This document shows, piece after piece, positions 33,436 through 42,908 of a stretch of 64,000 nucleotides of DNA. The translations under genes were made by a program, and so were the position numbers. The notes below the pieces were generated by a model. The model saw only the letters and a list, made by a program, of their open reading frames with translations, searched no databases and had not been told where the DNA came from. Position 1 is the first letter of the stretch, and each line of letters opens with the position of its first letter. The stretch comes from MWBV01 sp964418095 (GTDB lineage: Archaea; Nanobdellota; Nanobdellia; Pacearchaeales; GW2011-AR1), in assembly GCA_964418095.1 (NCBI GenBank), contig CAYQKM010000003.1, positions 1 through 64,000 of the forward strand. Reading direction: 5' to 3'.

Positions 33436-34062
33436 CTAATTAATCAATTCCTTCAACTTCTTCCCAGGCATCTTTGCCTGAGTTAATACAGAAGAAAATG
33501 CAACACCTGAAGCTCCTAAATTCATTGCAATCTTAATATCTTCTCTAGTATTAATTCCTGCTCCAACTAAAAAATCCATTTTAATTTTCTTTTTTATGTT
33601 ACGAATCAATTCAGGTTTTTCTTTTGAAACTGATTTTTTTCCTCCAACTAATTCTGGAGGCTCAATTACAAGATAATCTGGTTTTAATTTTTGAATTTTT
33701 TCAGCCTCCTTTAAATTGCTTGCAAAAACAAGTGTTTTCAACTTAATCTTTTTACATCTACTAATTGTTTTTTTTAGAACATCAAAGTCTAATTTATGTT
33801 CTGAATGATTAAGAAAAGTTCCAACAGCTTTACTTTTCTTCACTGCTTCAGGCAAAACATATCCTGTATTTCTCCCAACTTCAAAATAATCAACATGTTG
33901 TACATACACTTTAAGTTTTGTTTTTTTTGCTATCTCATAAATATCACTTACTTGCACACCCAAAATAATATTTGGATTAACTTTCTCAATTTCTTTTGCT
34001 ATTTTAAGTGATTTTTCACCTTGCTGGTATGTCTTAAGATTTATTACAATTACGGGTTTCAT
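33436..34062 (-). CDS. tpiA: triosephosphate isomerase, archaeal type
   Basis: Interconverts DHAP and glyceraldehyde-3-P. The 208-aa protein is shorter than bacterial TIM, as in archaea. The catalytic residues are in INLKTY (Lys10), FLNHSEHKL (His) and VIEPPELVGG (Glu). The phosphate-binding loop is near VGAGINTRED and ASGVAFSS. It is the last gene of the pfkB-fba-tpiA glycolytic operon (23-nt gap from fba). Confidence 0.95.
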   Translation of the reverse strand: MKPVIVINLKTYQQGEKSLKIAKEIEKVNPNIILGVQVSDIYEIAKKTKLKVYVQHVDYFEVGRNTGYVLPEAVKKSKAVGTFLNHSEHKLDFDVLKKTISRCKKIKLKTLVFASNLKEAEKIQKLKPDYLVIEPPELVGGKKSVSKEKPELIRNIKKKIKMDFLVGAGINTREDIKIAMNLGASGVAFSSVLTQAKMPGKKLKELIN

Positions 34063-34085
34063 TTTTTATTTTTTAAGAATCTTAT

Positions 34086-34847
34086 TTATTTCTTTTTACC
34101 TCCAAAAACTATTTCCTTAATCTTCTTAGTAATTTCAAGAGGTTTAGGATGTTGCCAAACATTTCTTCCAATTGCCAATCCAATGCATCCTGAATCTATT
34201 ATCTCTCTAATTTGATTAAGCAATTCTTTTTCTCCTTTTTTTGTTCCTCCTGCAACAACAACTTTAGTTTTTCCAGCAGATTTAACAGCCCATTGCAAAT
34301 CCTTAAATTTTCCTTCGTATTGCACTTTCACAATATCTGCTCCAATCTCCAATGCAACTCTCGTAGCATAAGCCATTAATTCTTCAGGTTTTTTTCCTTT
34401 GATTGATTTTCCTCTAGGGTACATCCAAACAATAACAGGCAATTTATTTTTACGTGCTTCTCTCTGTATATTCTGAAATTCCTGAAACATTTCATCTTCA
34501 TAATCACTTCCAATATAAATTGTATAGCCAACAGCTTTAGCCCCAAGTTTTAATGCTTCTTCAACAGTGCATAATTGTCTGCTTATAGGCTCTCCTTTAA
34601 ACAAATTAGTTTTTCCATTAAGCTTTAAAATCAATGGAACCCCACTTGCTTTTATCTCTTTATTATACTTCTCTGCTATTCCTTTTTGAAAAACAACTCC
34701 ATTGTACTTTCCTTTCTTAGCTATTTCAAGAATATATTTTGGATCAACATTCTTATCATTAAAGTCAGTTGGCCCGTGTTCTAATCCTTGATCATATGCC
34801 AAATAAAGTGCTTTTCCTTTTGTTGTTAATTTATCTAAATTAGTCAT
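34086..34847 (-). CDS. fba: fructose-bisphosphate aldolase, class I archaeal type
   Basis: Cleaves or forms fructose-1,6-bisphosphate. The (beta/alpha)8 protein is 253 aa with AYDQGLEHGP near the start, WMYPRGKS in the middle, the Schiff-base Lys in ADIVKVQYEG and a phosphate-binding VVAGGTKKGEKE. I place the start at ATG 34847, 1 nt after the pfkB stop, rather than at the in-frame GTG 34859 that would overlap pfkB. This matches the 1-nt spacing used by other gene pairs here. Confidence 0.94.
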   Translation of the reverse strand: MTNLDKLTTKGKALYLAYDQGLEHGPTDFNDKNVDPKYILEIAKKGKYNGVVFQKGIAEKYNKEIKASGVPLILKLNGKTNLFKGEPISRQLCTVEEALKLGAKAVGYTIYIGSDYEDEMFQEFQNIQREARKNKLPVIVWMYPRGKSIKGKKPEELMAYATRVALEIGADIVKVQYEGKFKDLQWAVKSAGKTKVVVAGGTKKGEKELLNQIREIIDSGCIGLAIGRNVWQHPKPLEITKKIKEIVFGGKKK

Positions 34848-34848
34848 T

Positions 34849-35781
34849 TTAATTAGCACTCCTTTTTTTCTTTAAATTCATTCTAAGGAGATTAGTCTTA
34901 GCACCAAAATATTGTATAACAGCTTCTGATTCTTTTGAGCCTAATTCTAATGATTGCATAATTGATTTGCCAACAATCTGTCCTGCAACAAACCCAGAAG
35001 CAAATGCATCTCCTGCACCTGTTCTCTCAACAACTTTGACTCTTTTATTTGGAATCAAAGAATAACTCTTGTATCCATCATAACAAAGAACAGGTTTATT
35101 TTTATTTGTTACAACAACTATCCCATTTGTAATTTTATGCAATCCAATCAAAGTATTTTCTTCTTTAGATTTATATCTTTTTAATAATAATTCAGCCTCC
35201 TCTTTATTTAAAATCAAAATATCTGTAATTTTTAGTAAAGGCAAAATATTCATTTCTCTTATTTGGTAGCTGCTTGGGTTATATGCAAGCTTAACACCCT
35301 CTCTCTTCTTTAATTTTAAAGCAAGTTTTGTTTGAGTTTTAAAACTCTCTCCTAAAAGAGAACTAAAATACAACCATTTTGTTTTAAATTTACTTATATC
35401 TCTCATGCTAACCTCATCATTTGCACCCTTATATGTAAGGATTGTTCTATCTCCTCCCCTACTATCTAATATCACAGAATACCCTGTTAGTTCTCCCTTC
35501 ACTGTTTTACCTAAAAATTTAACTTTCTCTTTTTTAAGAAGGTCTTTTATTCTATTCCCATTTTCATCATCCCCAAATTCACAAATACACCCTGCTTTTA
35601 ATCCAAATCTAGAAAAAGCAACAGCAGTATTTGTTCCTGCTCCACCAATATCAAATCTTAAATTCTTAATCAAAATCTTTTCTCCAACAGGATAATTCAT
35701 AAATCCTTTTTTTTCAGAGATGTCTGTTCCTACAAATACATCAACTACTGCAGAACCAAAACTCACAACATCAAAATTCAT
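34849..35781 (-). CDS. PfkB-family carbohydrate kinase (probable phosphofructokinase)
   Basis: A 310-aa ribokinase-fold enzyme. GGAGTNTAVAFSRFGL (about 46-61) is the PfkB signature 1 region, and RTGAGDAFASGFVAG with its catalytic Asp is signature 2. As it sits directly upstream of fba and tpiA, 6-phosphofructokinase activity is the likeliest role, but a ribokinase or adenosine kinase cannot be excluded from motifs alone. First gene of the operon, divergent from the PIG-L deacetylase gene. Confidence 0.88.
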   Translation of the reverse strand: MNFDVVSFGSAVVDVFVGTDISEKKGFMNYPVGEKILIKNLRFDIGGAGTNTAVAFSRFGLKAGCICEFGDDENGNRIKDLLKKEKVKFLGKTVKGELTGYSVILDSRGGDRTILTYKGANDEVSMRDISKFKTKWLYFSSLLGESFKTQTKLALKLKKREGVKLAYNPSSYQIREMNILPLLKITDILILNKEEAELLLKRYKSKEENTLIGLHKITNGIVVVTNKNKPVLCYDGYKSYSLIPNKRVKVVERTGAGDAFASGFVAGQIVGKSIMQSLELGSKESEAVIQYFGAKTNLLRMNLKKKRSAN

Positions 35782-35846
35782 TATTTAATCATCCCCTTTT
35801 ACTGCTGTAGAAAGATTTATTTAATTAAAAACTTTGTGTTAAGCGT

Positions 35847-36572
35847 ATGAAAAGAAAAAAAAAGAGGGTGGTAGCTAAAAGTAAGAAAAAGAAAACTCCT
35901 AAAGAAAAAGCAAGAGTTAAAACTAAACAAAAAAACATAAAAATTACTAAAAAGATTCTTGCAATTCCCGGAGAAAAAAAAGAAGTATTAGTGGTTGTAG
36001 CACATCCAGATGATGAAACAATATGGATGGGAGGAACTCTTTTAAAAATAAAAGAAGAAAAAAATTCAAATGTAACAATAGTCTGTCTCTGTAGAAAAAA
36101 TGATAAAGACAGAGAACCAAAATTCCAAAAAGCTTGCAAAATCTTAGGAGCAGGCGGATATATATTTGATTTAGATGATGGAGAATTAGGAGAATATAAA
36201 GAGATAAACCTTCAAAGTATAATCAATAGAGTCATTTCAGTAACCCAAAATAAACTCTACACTTCACTATACACCCATAATCAAAACGGAGAATACGGAC
36301 ATATAAGGCATATTGAAGTGCATAATGCTATCTTAGAAATGTTAAGTAGAGGATTATTACTCTCAGAGGAAGTTTTTTTCTTTTCATATAAGAAAATGAA
36401 AAATAAAAACCAAGGATACGCAATATACAAACAAAATGCAGATAAACTTATAAAACTTAAAAAGCCTTATTTTAAAATGAAGAAAAAAATAATCCAAGAA
36501 ATTTATGGCTATAAGAAAGGAGGGTTTGAAGAAGAATCTTGCAAAGATATTGAAGCTTTTGACATTAGATAA
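35847..36572 (+). CDS. PIG-L/LmbE-family N-acetylglucosaminyl deacetylase-like protein
   Basis: A 241-aa protein with a Lys-rich N-terminal extension (1-45), then the zinc-dependent deacetylase domain. The signature VVAHPDDETIWMGG (about 50-63) supplies His and Asp ligands, and the third ligand lies in NGEYGHIRHIEVHNA. Family members de-N-acetylate GlcNAc-containing lipids or glycans. It is 11 nt ahead of a GT4 glycosyltransferase and likely acts in the same surface-glycan or glycolipid route. Confidence 0.9.
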   Translation: MKRKKKRVVAKSKKKKTPKEKARVKTKQKNIKITKKILAIPGEKKEVLVVVAHPDDETIWMGGTLLKIKEEKNSNVTIVCLCRKNDKDREPKFQKACKILGAGGYIFDLDDGELGEYKEINLQSIINRVISVTQNKLYTSLYTHNQNGEYGHIRHIEVHNAILEMLSRGLLLSEEVFFFSYKKMKNKNQGYAIYKQNADKLIKLKKPYFKMKKKIIQEIYGYKKGGFEEESCKDIEAFDIR

Positions 36573-36583
36573 TAAGACTTAAG

Positions 36584-37732
36584 ATGAGATGTTTATTATT
36601 ATACCCTTATCCAGTTGAACCTGATGGGGTGAGTTTACAAGGACACTACCTTGCTAAGGGGCTTGAAAATTTAGGTGTAGAAATTATTCACTGCCACTAT
36701 CAAGATAGTATTCAAAAAGAGTATTATATAAAATATTCAAAACCTGACTTCATTATAGGCATTGGATTCTGGGGAAATGTTCCAGAAATTTTAATTGAGC
36801 CACAAAAACAAGGCTTAAATGTTGTTCCCTGGTTCAATGCAGACGGATGGGTTGCAAACTATAAAGAAGAATTCAAAAAACTAAAATTAATGTTTACAAC
36901 AAGTGACTGGGTAAAAAGTGTATATGAACGAGATGGTGTAGATGTTTCAAAAATAATTCCAATGCACATTGGAATAGACACTGACTTATTCAAACCAAAT
37001 AATAATGCTAAAGAAAACTTAAGATTAAGAAGGATGTTAGGTGTAAAAGATGATGAGGTAATGATTCTTACAATGGGTGGAGATGTTACCTCTAAAGGAG
37101 CCCAAGAAATGATGAAAGCACTAGCTGAAATAAATAAAGAGTTTACAAATTGGGTTTATGTGTGTAAATCTTGGCCAAGTGAATGTGCTGAAAAATGGCA
37201 TGAAATTGAAGAAGAATTAGCAGATGAGTTAGGAATAAGAGACAAAATAATTTTTATGGATGATGTATTTTCTCCAGAGTTTTGCTCAAATATGCTTAAT
37301 GCCTGTGATATATATGCTGCACCCTCAAGAATTGAAGGATTTGGAATGATACAAGTAGAAGCAATGGCTTGCGGAAAACCAGTAATCTCAATAAACAAAG
37401 GAGGTCCTGCAGAAACAATAATTCATGGAAAAACAGGATTATTAGCAGGGGTTGCAGAAGAGATAAAACTAACTGAAGAATGGGTTTATCCTCATATGGG
37501 ATTTGAAGAACAAAAAAAGATACCTTTTGAAGTCCCAAAAACATTTGGGTATAGAGCAAATGTTGAAGACTTAACAAAATACACTCTAATGCTTCTTAAA
37601 AATAAAGAACTAAGAGAAGAAATGGGAAAATCAGGGAGAGAACACGCTGTTGCTAATTTTAACTATAATGTAATTGCAAAGAAAATGCTAGATATAATTA
37701 AGGACAAATTTGAGTTTAACAACATAGAGTAA
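36584..37732 (+). CDS. GT4-family glycosyltransferase
   Basis: A 382-aa GT-B glycosyltransferase. The donor-binding half contains GGDVTSKGAQEMMKAL and the signature RIEGFGMIQVEAMACGKPVISINKGGPAE (E-x7-E). The acceptor half starts with LLLYPYPVEPDG. No TM helix; it probably acts at the inner membrane face or on soluble acceptors. Co-transcribed with the PIG-L gene. It converges with the glycosidase gene (10-nt gap). Donor sugar unknown, mannose or GlcNAc by context. Confidence 0.9.
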   Translation: MRCLLLYPYPVEPDGVSLQGHYLAKGLENLGVEIIHCHYQDSIQKEYYIKYSKPDFIIGIGFWGNVPEILIEPQKQGLNVVPWFNADGWVANYKEEFKKLKLMFTTSDWVKSVYERDGVDVSKIIPMHIGIDTDLFKPNNNAKENLRLRRMLGVKDDEVMILTMGGDVTSKGAQEMMKALAEINKEFTNWVYVCKSWPSECAEKWHEIEEELADELGIRDKIIFMDDVFSPEFCSNMLNACDIYAAPSRIEGFGMIQVEAMACGKPVISINKGGPAETIIHGKTGLLAGVAEEIKLTEEWVYPHMGFEEQKKIPFEVPKTFGYRANVEDLTKYTLMLLKNKELREEMGKSGREHAVANFNYNVIAKKMLDIIKDKFEFNNIE

Positions 37733-37742
37733 TTAACACTCA

Positions 37743-38849
37743 CTAAATAAGAACTTTCCTGGCTTTAAGTGATTCATATGCAAGAATATACATACCTGCT
37801 TCCCAGGCTTGTAAAGAACCATAATGCTTTCGTGTAATTGGATGAGTCCACTCAGGAAAATTACCCTTTAAATTTCTATCAGCAAGTTTATTTAATTCGT
37901 ATTCTGCTTTCTTAAATTGTTTTGATTTTATTAAAGCCAAAATATAAAATGCTCCCACATATCCCCAGATTCCACCATTACTATAATGATTAGGAACTCC
38001 TGCATCGCAATCCACATAATAAATTTCCCAGTGTCTATCTCCTTCTTCGATTGGAGGATAAATCACTTTAACAGGATAAGGGTAATTTAGTTTATGTTTC
38101 TCAATATAATCTAAAATTTTCTTTGACTTCCCTCTATCTGCTAATCCAAAAATTATCGCGAGTAAATTTCCAAGGGAATCAAACCAATCTCCAATCTCTT
38201 TATACACTCCATGATTTTTCCATCTATAAGAAAAATAATACTTTCCTCCCCACAACCCATCATCTTTATCATTATTAATAATCTTTTTCAACTTTTCAGC
38301 TTCTTTCTTTTTTCCAGTTAAATTCAAAACATGATAATATAATGCATGAGTGTTTATTGTGTATCCATACCTGTGAGGAAATGCATCCTGCCAATCTGAA
38401 GTTGGGAGCTGTCCTAAAAGTCCATTTTCACCTACATCCTGACAGCTTAACCAAGATAAAGATTTATTTATAGAATCCTTTTTTGAAATAAAAAACAGAT
38501 TATCCCCATATCTTTTCTTATAAACATAGTTTCCAATTATATACCATAGAGAAGAGTCAATTGTCTTAAAATCAATATGAGGCTTTCTTTTTGAAAACTC
38601 GTCTACACAATTAGGAATCTGTCCATTTTTACTCTGTCCTCTTTCCAGTGTTTTTATGCTCGCCTTAAAAGTTCTCTTAAATTCTTTATTTTTAACTAAA
38701 CTCGCTCCTAAAAAGGAAATCATAGAATCACGAGACCAAATAGCATCATAACCTCCTTTTGCCCCTGATGCAAAAAGTCCATTTTTGTTTAAGCATTTAT
38801 CAATAACACCTATAGCACTCTTATATGCCAATTCAATTTTTTTATTCAT
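37743..38849 (-). CDS. alpha/alpha-barrel glycoside hydrolase (GH15/GH63/GH100-like)
   Basis: A 368-aa protein with the fold of (alpha/alpha)6 glycosidases: GGYDAIWSRDSMISFLG near the N-terminus (carrying a candidate catalytic Asp), SDWQDAFPHRYGYTINTHALYYHVL in the middle and FPEWTHP near the end. It resembles amylo-1,6-glucosidase or invertase-like enzymes; the exact family is not certain. It overlaps the upstream GH130 gene by 4 nt, so both probably act on the same oligosaccharide. Confidence 0.75.
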   Translation of the reverse strand: MNKKIELAYKSAIGVIDKCLNKNGLFASGAKGGYDAIWSRDSMISFLGASLVKNKEFKRTFKASIKTLERGQSKNGQIPNCVDEFSKRKPHIDFKTIDSSLWYIIGNYVYKKRYGDNLFFISKKDSINKSLSWLSCQDVGENGLLGQLPTSDWQDAFPHRYGYTINTHALYYHVLNLTGKKKEAEKLKKIINNDKDDGLWGGKYYFSYRWKNHGVYKEIGDWFDSLGNLLAIIFGLADRGKSKKILDYIEKHKLNYPYPVKVIYPPIEEGDRHWEIYYVDCDAGVPNHYSNGGIWGYVGAFYILALIKSKQFKKAEYELNKLADRNLKGNFPEWTHPITRKHYGSLQAWEAGMYILAYESLKARKVLI

Positions 38850-39925
38850 TTTACTTTTTTCAAAATTCCCATTATTTTATCAATAGAAATTTTTCTAACA
38901 CTTGTCACAAAATCCCCTCCTCCAGAATAAATTAACAAATCTCTCCCATTTTTATCCACAACAATTCCTGTTGGAAAAACTATCCTCTTTTGTTGATATA
39001 ACTTCAATTCATAATCCATTTTTGGGAGAATAAAGGGTTCAGAGTTGGAGATAATTTTTTTAGGATTTTTTAAATCAAATAAAGCAGCAGAAGCAGAATA
39101 AGTGGAAGATTGGTCCTCTTCTGTTTTAACAGAATGATATATTAATAACCACCCTTTTTTAGTTTTTATTGGAGGGCATCCTGTTCCAACTCTTTCATGG
39201 AATTTATTTACAACTTCAAATAAGTTAATTGAACTTAGCTTACCCCAGCAAATCAAATCATCTGAATAAGCAATCCAAATATGAGGAGGGGTAAATTGGA
39301 AATTACTTTCAGGTCTATCAAATGCAACATACCATCCATCTATCTTTTCTGGAAAAATAACAACATCTTTATCTTGCTCACCAAAGATAATCCCTTTTCT
39401 ATCCCATTTAATCAAATCATCTGAAAAAGCAATAGAAGTGCAAATATTTTCTCTCCTTGACAAACTTACATAAGTCATAACATATTTACCCTCTATCTGA
39501 ACAATTCTCGGATCTTCAACACCCAATTCAGAATCATCAACTGTTCCATAAAAAGTAGGTTTATCGTCTATAGAAAGAACATTCATCCCATTTTCATCTA
39601 GGATAACTCTTCTTAAATGAGAAATAAATGTAAGTCTTTTTGTTCCATCATTAAATAAAATATCAAAGTCAGAGCCAGCCCCTACATCCTTCTTAGGAAA
39701 TTTATCTATTACTAATTTATAATTATTTTTACCAGCCATTCTAGGAGAATAAAAATAGTCCTTGTCTTCTAACTTCTTAAGTTGTTCTATAACCCTAACA
39801 TATAAAACTATTTTCCCATTTGGGGCCCTTATTGCAGCAGGGTTAATTGTTCCGATAATTTTTAAGTATCTTGAAGATGGCTTAATCATCTCAGGAGTGA
39901 CAATCAAGTTTATATTTTTCCCCAT
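38846..39925 (-). CDS. GH130-family glycoside phosphorylase/hydrolase
   Basis: A 359-aa five-bladed beta-propeller. The typical GVEDPRIVQIEGKYVMTYVS (about 137-156), FPEKIDGWYVAFDRP, VGTGCPPIKTKKGWLLIYH and the FPTGIVVDKNGRDLLIYSGGGD end identify GH130. Known members phosphorolyse beta-mannosides (giving mannose-1-P) or hydrolyse them. Paired by a 4-nt overlap with the alpha/alpha-barrel glycosidase, which suggests intracellular mannoside turnover. Confidence 0.9.
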   Translation of the reverse strand: MGKNINLIVTPEMIKPSSRYLKIIGTINPAAIRAPNGKIVLYVRVIEQLKKLEDKDYFYSPRMAGKNNYKLVIDKFPKKDVGAGSDFDILFNDGTKRLTFISHLRRVILDENGMNVLSIDDKPTFYGTVDDSELGVEDPRIVQIEGKYVMTYVSLSRRENICTSIAFSDDLIKWDRKGIIFGEQDKDVVIFPEKIDGWYVAFDRPESNFQFTPPHIWIAYSDDLICWGKLSSINLFEVVNKFHERVGTGCPPIKTKKGWLLIYHSVKTEEDQSSTYSASAALFDLKNPKKIISNSEPFILPKMDYELKLYQQKRIVFPTGIVVDKNGRDLLIYSGGGDFVTSVRKISIDKIMGILKKVK

Positions 39926-39984
39926 TTTAAAAACCTCTTAAATATATTATACCAAAGATGGTTTTTAAATATTTATAAGAACTT

Positions 39985-40665
39985 TCAAGAAACCAATAAA
40001 CCAGCCTTTTTATCTATAATAACAATCAAATTTTTATGTTCTCTTAAAAAACTGGCAGGAAATCCACTCCCGATTTTCCCTTCAATTAACCTATAAACTG
40101 CTTTAGATTTCTTCTTTCCAGACACTAGCAATAAGATATTCTTAGAATTCATTATAGATTTAATTCCCATAGTAATCGCCTTTCCTTTAATGTGAGTCAA
40201 CTCTACAACCCTTGTTTTTGAGTTCTTAGGACTGCCTGGCTCATTAAATCCAATGTGCCCATTCTTTCCCATTCCAAGTATTTGTAAATCAATTCTATTT
40301 TTAGCTAATTTCTTTTCATAACTTTCGCACTCCCTCTTAGGGCTTTTTGTTGCTCCATCTATAATAAAAATATTTTTTGGAGAAATATTAATCTTGCTGA
40401 AAATCCTCTTAGATAAATATCTTTTATAACTTTTACAAGAGTTTTTACTAATAGGATAAAACTCATCAAGATTAAATGCTTTTATTCTAGAAAAATCAAC
40501 TCTTTTATTTTTATATGCTTTAACTAAATTTTTATAAGTTCTCTTAGGAGTTTTTCCTGTTGCAAACCCAATAACACTGTTCGGCTTTCTCTTAACACTC
40601 TCTATTATAATTTCAGATGCTATTCTTGATAATTCTTTATGATTTTTAACCTCAATTAATTTCAT
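39985..40665 (-). CDS. nagB: glucosamine-6-phosphate deaminase
   Basis: Converts GlcN-6-P to fructose-6-P and ammonia. The 226-aa protein has the GFATGKTPKRTY phosphate loop (about 33-44), FNLDEFYP (catalytic base region) and LGMGKNGHIGFNEPG with the catalytic His. Like many Gram-positive NagB proteins it has KNG where E. coli has NDG. The C-terminal allosteric segment is short. It is 12 nt downstream of pgk in a gap-pgk-nagB gene string, linking amino-sugar carbon to glycolysis. Confidence 0.93.
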   Translation of the reverse strand: MKLIEVKNHKELSRIASEIIIESVKRKPNSVIGFATGKTPKRTYKNLVKAYKNKRVDFSRIKAFNLDEFYPISKNSCKSYKRYLSKRIFSKINISPKNIFIIDGATKSPKRECESYEKKLAKNRIDLQILGMGKNGHIGFNEPGSPKNSKTRVVELTHIKGKAITMGIKSIMNSKNILLLVSGKKKSKAVYRLIEGKIGSGFPASFLREHKNLIVIIDKKAGLLVS

Positions 40666-40677
40666 TTTATTTACTGC

Positions 40678-41796
40678 CTATTTTAAAATCTCAAGCCCAG
40701 GCAATTTTTCTCCTGCAATATAACTAAGCAAAGCTCCCCCACTTAAACTGATATATCCAAATTTTTTAGGATTTATTTTTGATGCGGCAATTGCATCACT
40801 TAAATGTCCTCCTCCAATAATAGAAAATGCTTTACTCTTAGAAATTGCTTTAAGCAAATTAAATGTTCCATTAGAAAATTGCTTTTTACTACAATCTCCA
40901 GCAGGCCCTTTCATATAAATTGATTTAGCTTTTCTAATTTCTGAAATATATTTTTTTTGAGTAATTTCTCCAATATCAAATATCTCATATTTATTTGGAA
41001 ACTTCTTAAGAGTCAGTTCTTTTCTTTTTCCATTTAAATTAACTGCAAAATCAACAGGGGTCTCAACTTTTGTTAATTTATTCTTAGAAATTTTAGTAAA
41101 CACATTATTTTTTCTAAGGTAATTCTCTTGCTCTCCAAGTTTCATTCCATTATTTAACAAACACACTTGCCCAAATAACCCGCAGCTTAAAACTTTATTT
41201 TTCCCAAGAAGTTTAATATTATCTCCAGGTTTTGCTCCTCCTAAAATATAAAGGGAATTATTTAGTTTAACTTTCTTAAGGGCATTAATTTCTCTTTCCA
41301 AAATTCTCCCAGCACAACTTTTCTTAATATACTTAGGAAGAAGTATTGAAGATTGAGCCCTATGACAAACAGAGAATGCATCGTTTACATATATTTCACA
41401 ATTTTTAGAAAAAAAATCAGTTAGGTTATTCTGCTTTAAATCAAACTCTTCTTTTAAAAACCTAATATTCTCTAAAAGTATTGCCTCTCCATCCTTTAAA
41501 CCCTTTATAGCTTTCTCAGATTTTCTACCAACAATATCTTCAACAAATTTAACTTTAGAATATCTATTCAATTGATTACAATGTTGTTTCAAAGAAATAA
41601 AGTCTTTATCTCCTGGTCTTCCCTGATGCGCCAAAATTACAATTCTTGCTTTTTTCTTTTTTAATTCATTCAAAGTTAAAATTGATTCTTTTATCCTCTC
41701 GGATTTTAATAATTTTTTATTTTTAACATCTGAATTCAAATCAGACCTTAATAAAACAATTTTTCCTTTAAAATTAAAATTATCCAGTGTTTTCAT
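40678..41796 (-). CDS. pgk: phosphoglycerate kinase
   Basis: Makes ATP from 1,3-bisphosphoglycerate. The 372-aa protein is somewhat shorter than usual (about 390-415). The N-domain has LLRSDLNSD, LAHQGRPGD, ENIRFLKEE and VNDAFSVCHRAQSS. The C-domain has ILGGAKPGDNI, YMKGPAGDC and IIGGGHLSDAI. The core motifs are intact. It sits 32 nt downstream of gap on the same strand, in the common gap-pgk order. Confidence 0.94.
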   Translation of the reverse strand: MKTLDNFNFKGKIVLLRSDLNSDVKNKKLLKSERIKESILTLNELKKKKARIVILAHQGRPGDKDFISLKQHCNQLNRYSKVKFVEDIVGRKSEKAIKGLKDGEAILLENIRFLKEEFDLKQNNLTDFFSKNCEIYVNDAFSVCHRAQSSILLPKYIKKSCAGRILEREINALKKVKLNNSLYILGGAKPGDNIKLLGKNKVLSCGLFGQVCLLNNGMKLGEQENYLRKNNVFTKISKNKLTKVETPVDFAVNLNGKRKELTLKKFPNKYEIFDIGEITQKKYISEIRKAKSIYMKGPAGDCSKKQFSNGTFNLLKAISKSKAFSIIGGGHLSDAIAASKINPKKFGYISLSGGALLSYIAGEKLPGLEILK

Positions 41797-41828
41797 ATTT
41801 TATCTTAATTCAATCTATAAATTTAATC

Positions 41829-42812
41829 TTACTTCAAAAGTTTAATCATCTCTACTAATCTATTAGAGTATCCATATTCATTATCATACCACGAAAATAC
41901 TTTAACTAAATTCCCATTAACCTGAGTTAATAAAGAGTCAAATACTGACGAATTTGAGTTTTTTATTATATCTGAAGAAACTAATTCATCTTGAGAATAC
42001 TCTAAAATTCCTTTCATTGTCTTCTCTGATGCTATTTTAAATGCAGAATTAACTTCTTCCTTTGTGACTTCTCTTCCTAAAATAGCCACAAAATCAACTA
42101 TGCTCCCACAAGCAACAGGTGCACGTATAGCAAGTCCATCTAACTTATGTTTCATCTCAGGAATAACTTCTCCAATTGAGCTTGATGCTCCAGAACTAGT
42201 AGGAATTAAGTTTATTGCCCCTGCTCTCCCTCTTCTAAATTTTTTATGGGGCACATCCAAGATTTCCTGGTCATTAGTATATGCATGAACAGTTGTCATG
42301 TATCCCGATTGTATTTTAAAATTGTCATTAAGAACCTTAACCACTGGAGCTAGACAATTAGTTGTACAAGAAGCCATAGAGATTATTTTATGTTCCTTTT
42401 TTAATTCCTTCTCATTAACTCCCAATACAATAGTTATATCAGGGTTTTTAGCTGGAGCAGAGATTAAAACCTTCTTTGCACCTGCCCAAAGATGTTTAGA
42501 TGCCCCTTCTCGGTCTACAAATGCTCCTGTGCATTCAACAACAATGTCTATGCCCAATTCTGCCCAAGGAAGGTTTTCAGGTTCTTTCTCAGAAAAAACA
42601 AGGATTTTCTTCTTATTAATCTTAATAAATCCCTCTCCTTTCTCTATTTTTCCTGAATAATTTCCATAAACAGAATCATACTTCATAAGATAACTAATAG
42701 AGTCTAAATTAGATAAATCATTAACAGCAACGACATTAACACCTTTTTCTAAACATAATTTTAAAAAAGCTCGTCCAATTCTTCCTAAACCATTGATAGC
42801 TACTTTTACCAT
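41829..42812 (-). CDS. gap: glyceraldehyde-3-phosphate dehydrogenase, bacterial-type
   Basis: Oxidises glyceraldehyde-3-P with phosphate. The 327-aa class I enzyme has GLGRIGR (8-14), NDLSNLDSISYLMKYDS (the acidic NDL after beta-2 favours NAD), SCTTNCLAP with the catalytic Cys, TTVHAYTNDQ with the catalytic His, and a SWYDNEYGYSNR end. Archaea normally use an unrelated-looking class II GAPDH, so this gene is probably of bacterial origin. Head of gap-pgk-nagB. Confidence 0.95.
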   Translation of the reverse strand: MVKVAINGLGRIGRAFLKLCLEKGVNVVAVNDLSNLDSISYLMKYDSVYGNYSGKIEKGEGFIKINKKKILVFSEKEPENLPWAELGIDIVVECTGAFVDREGASKHLWAGAKKVLISAPAKNPDITIVLGVNEKELKKEHKIISMASCTTNCLAPVVKVLNDNFKIQSGYMTTVHAYTNDQEILDVPHKKFRRGRAGAINLIPTSSGASSSIGEVIPEMKHKLDGLAIRAPVACGSIVDFVAILGREVTKEEVNSAFKIASEKTMKGILEYSQDELVSSDIIKNSNSSVFDSLLTQVNGNLVKVFSWYDNEYGYSNRLVEMIKLLK

Positions 42813-42908
42813 GTTTCCTCTTTTATTGGATGTAAAAGATAATTAGATTTAATAAACTTTACTAATTAAAAATTAAAAATAAAGAAAAAGAAAAAGAAAA
42901 AAGAGAAA

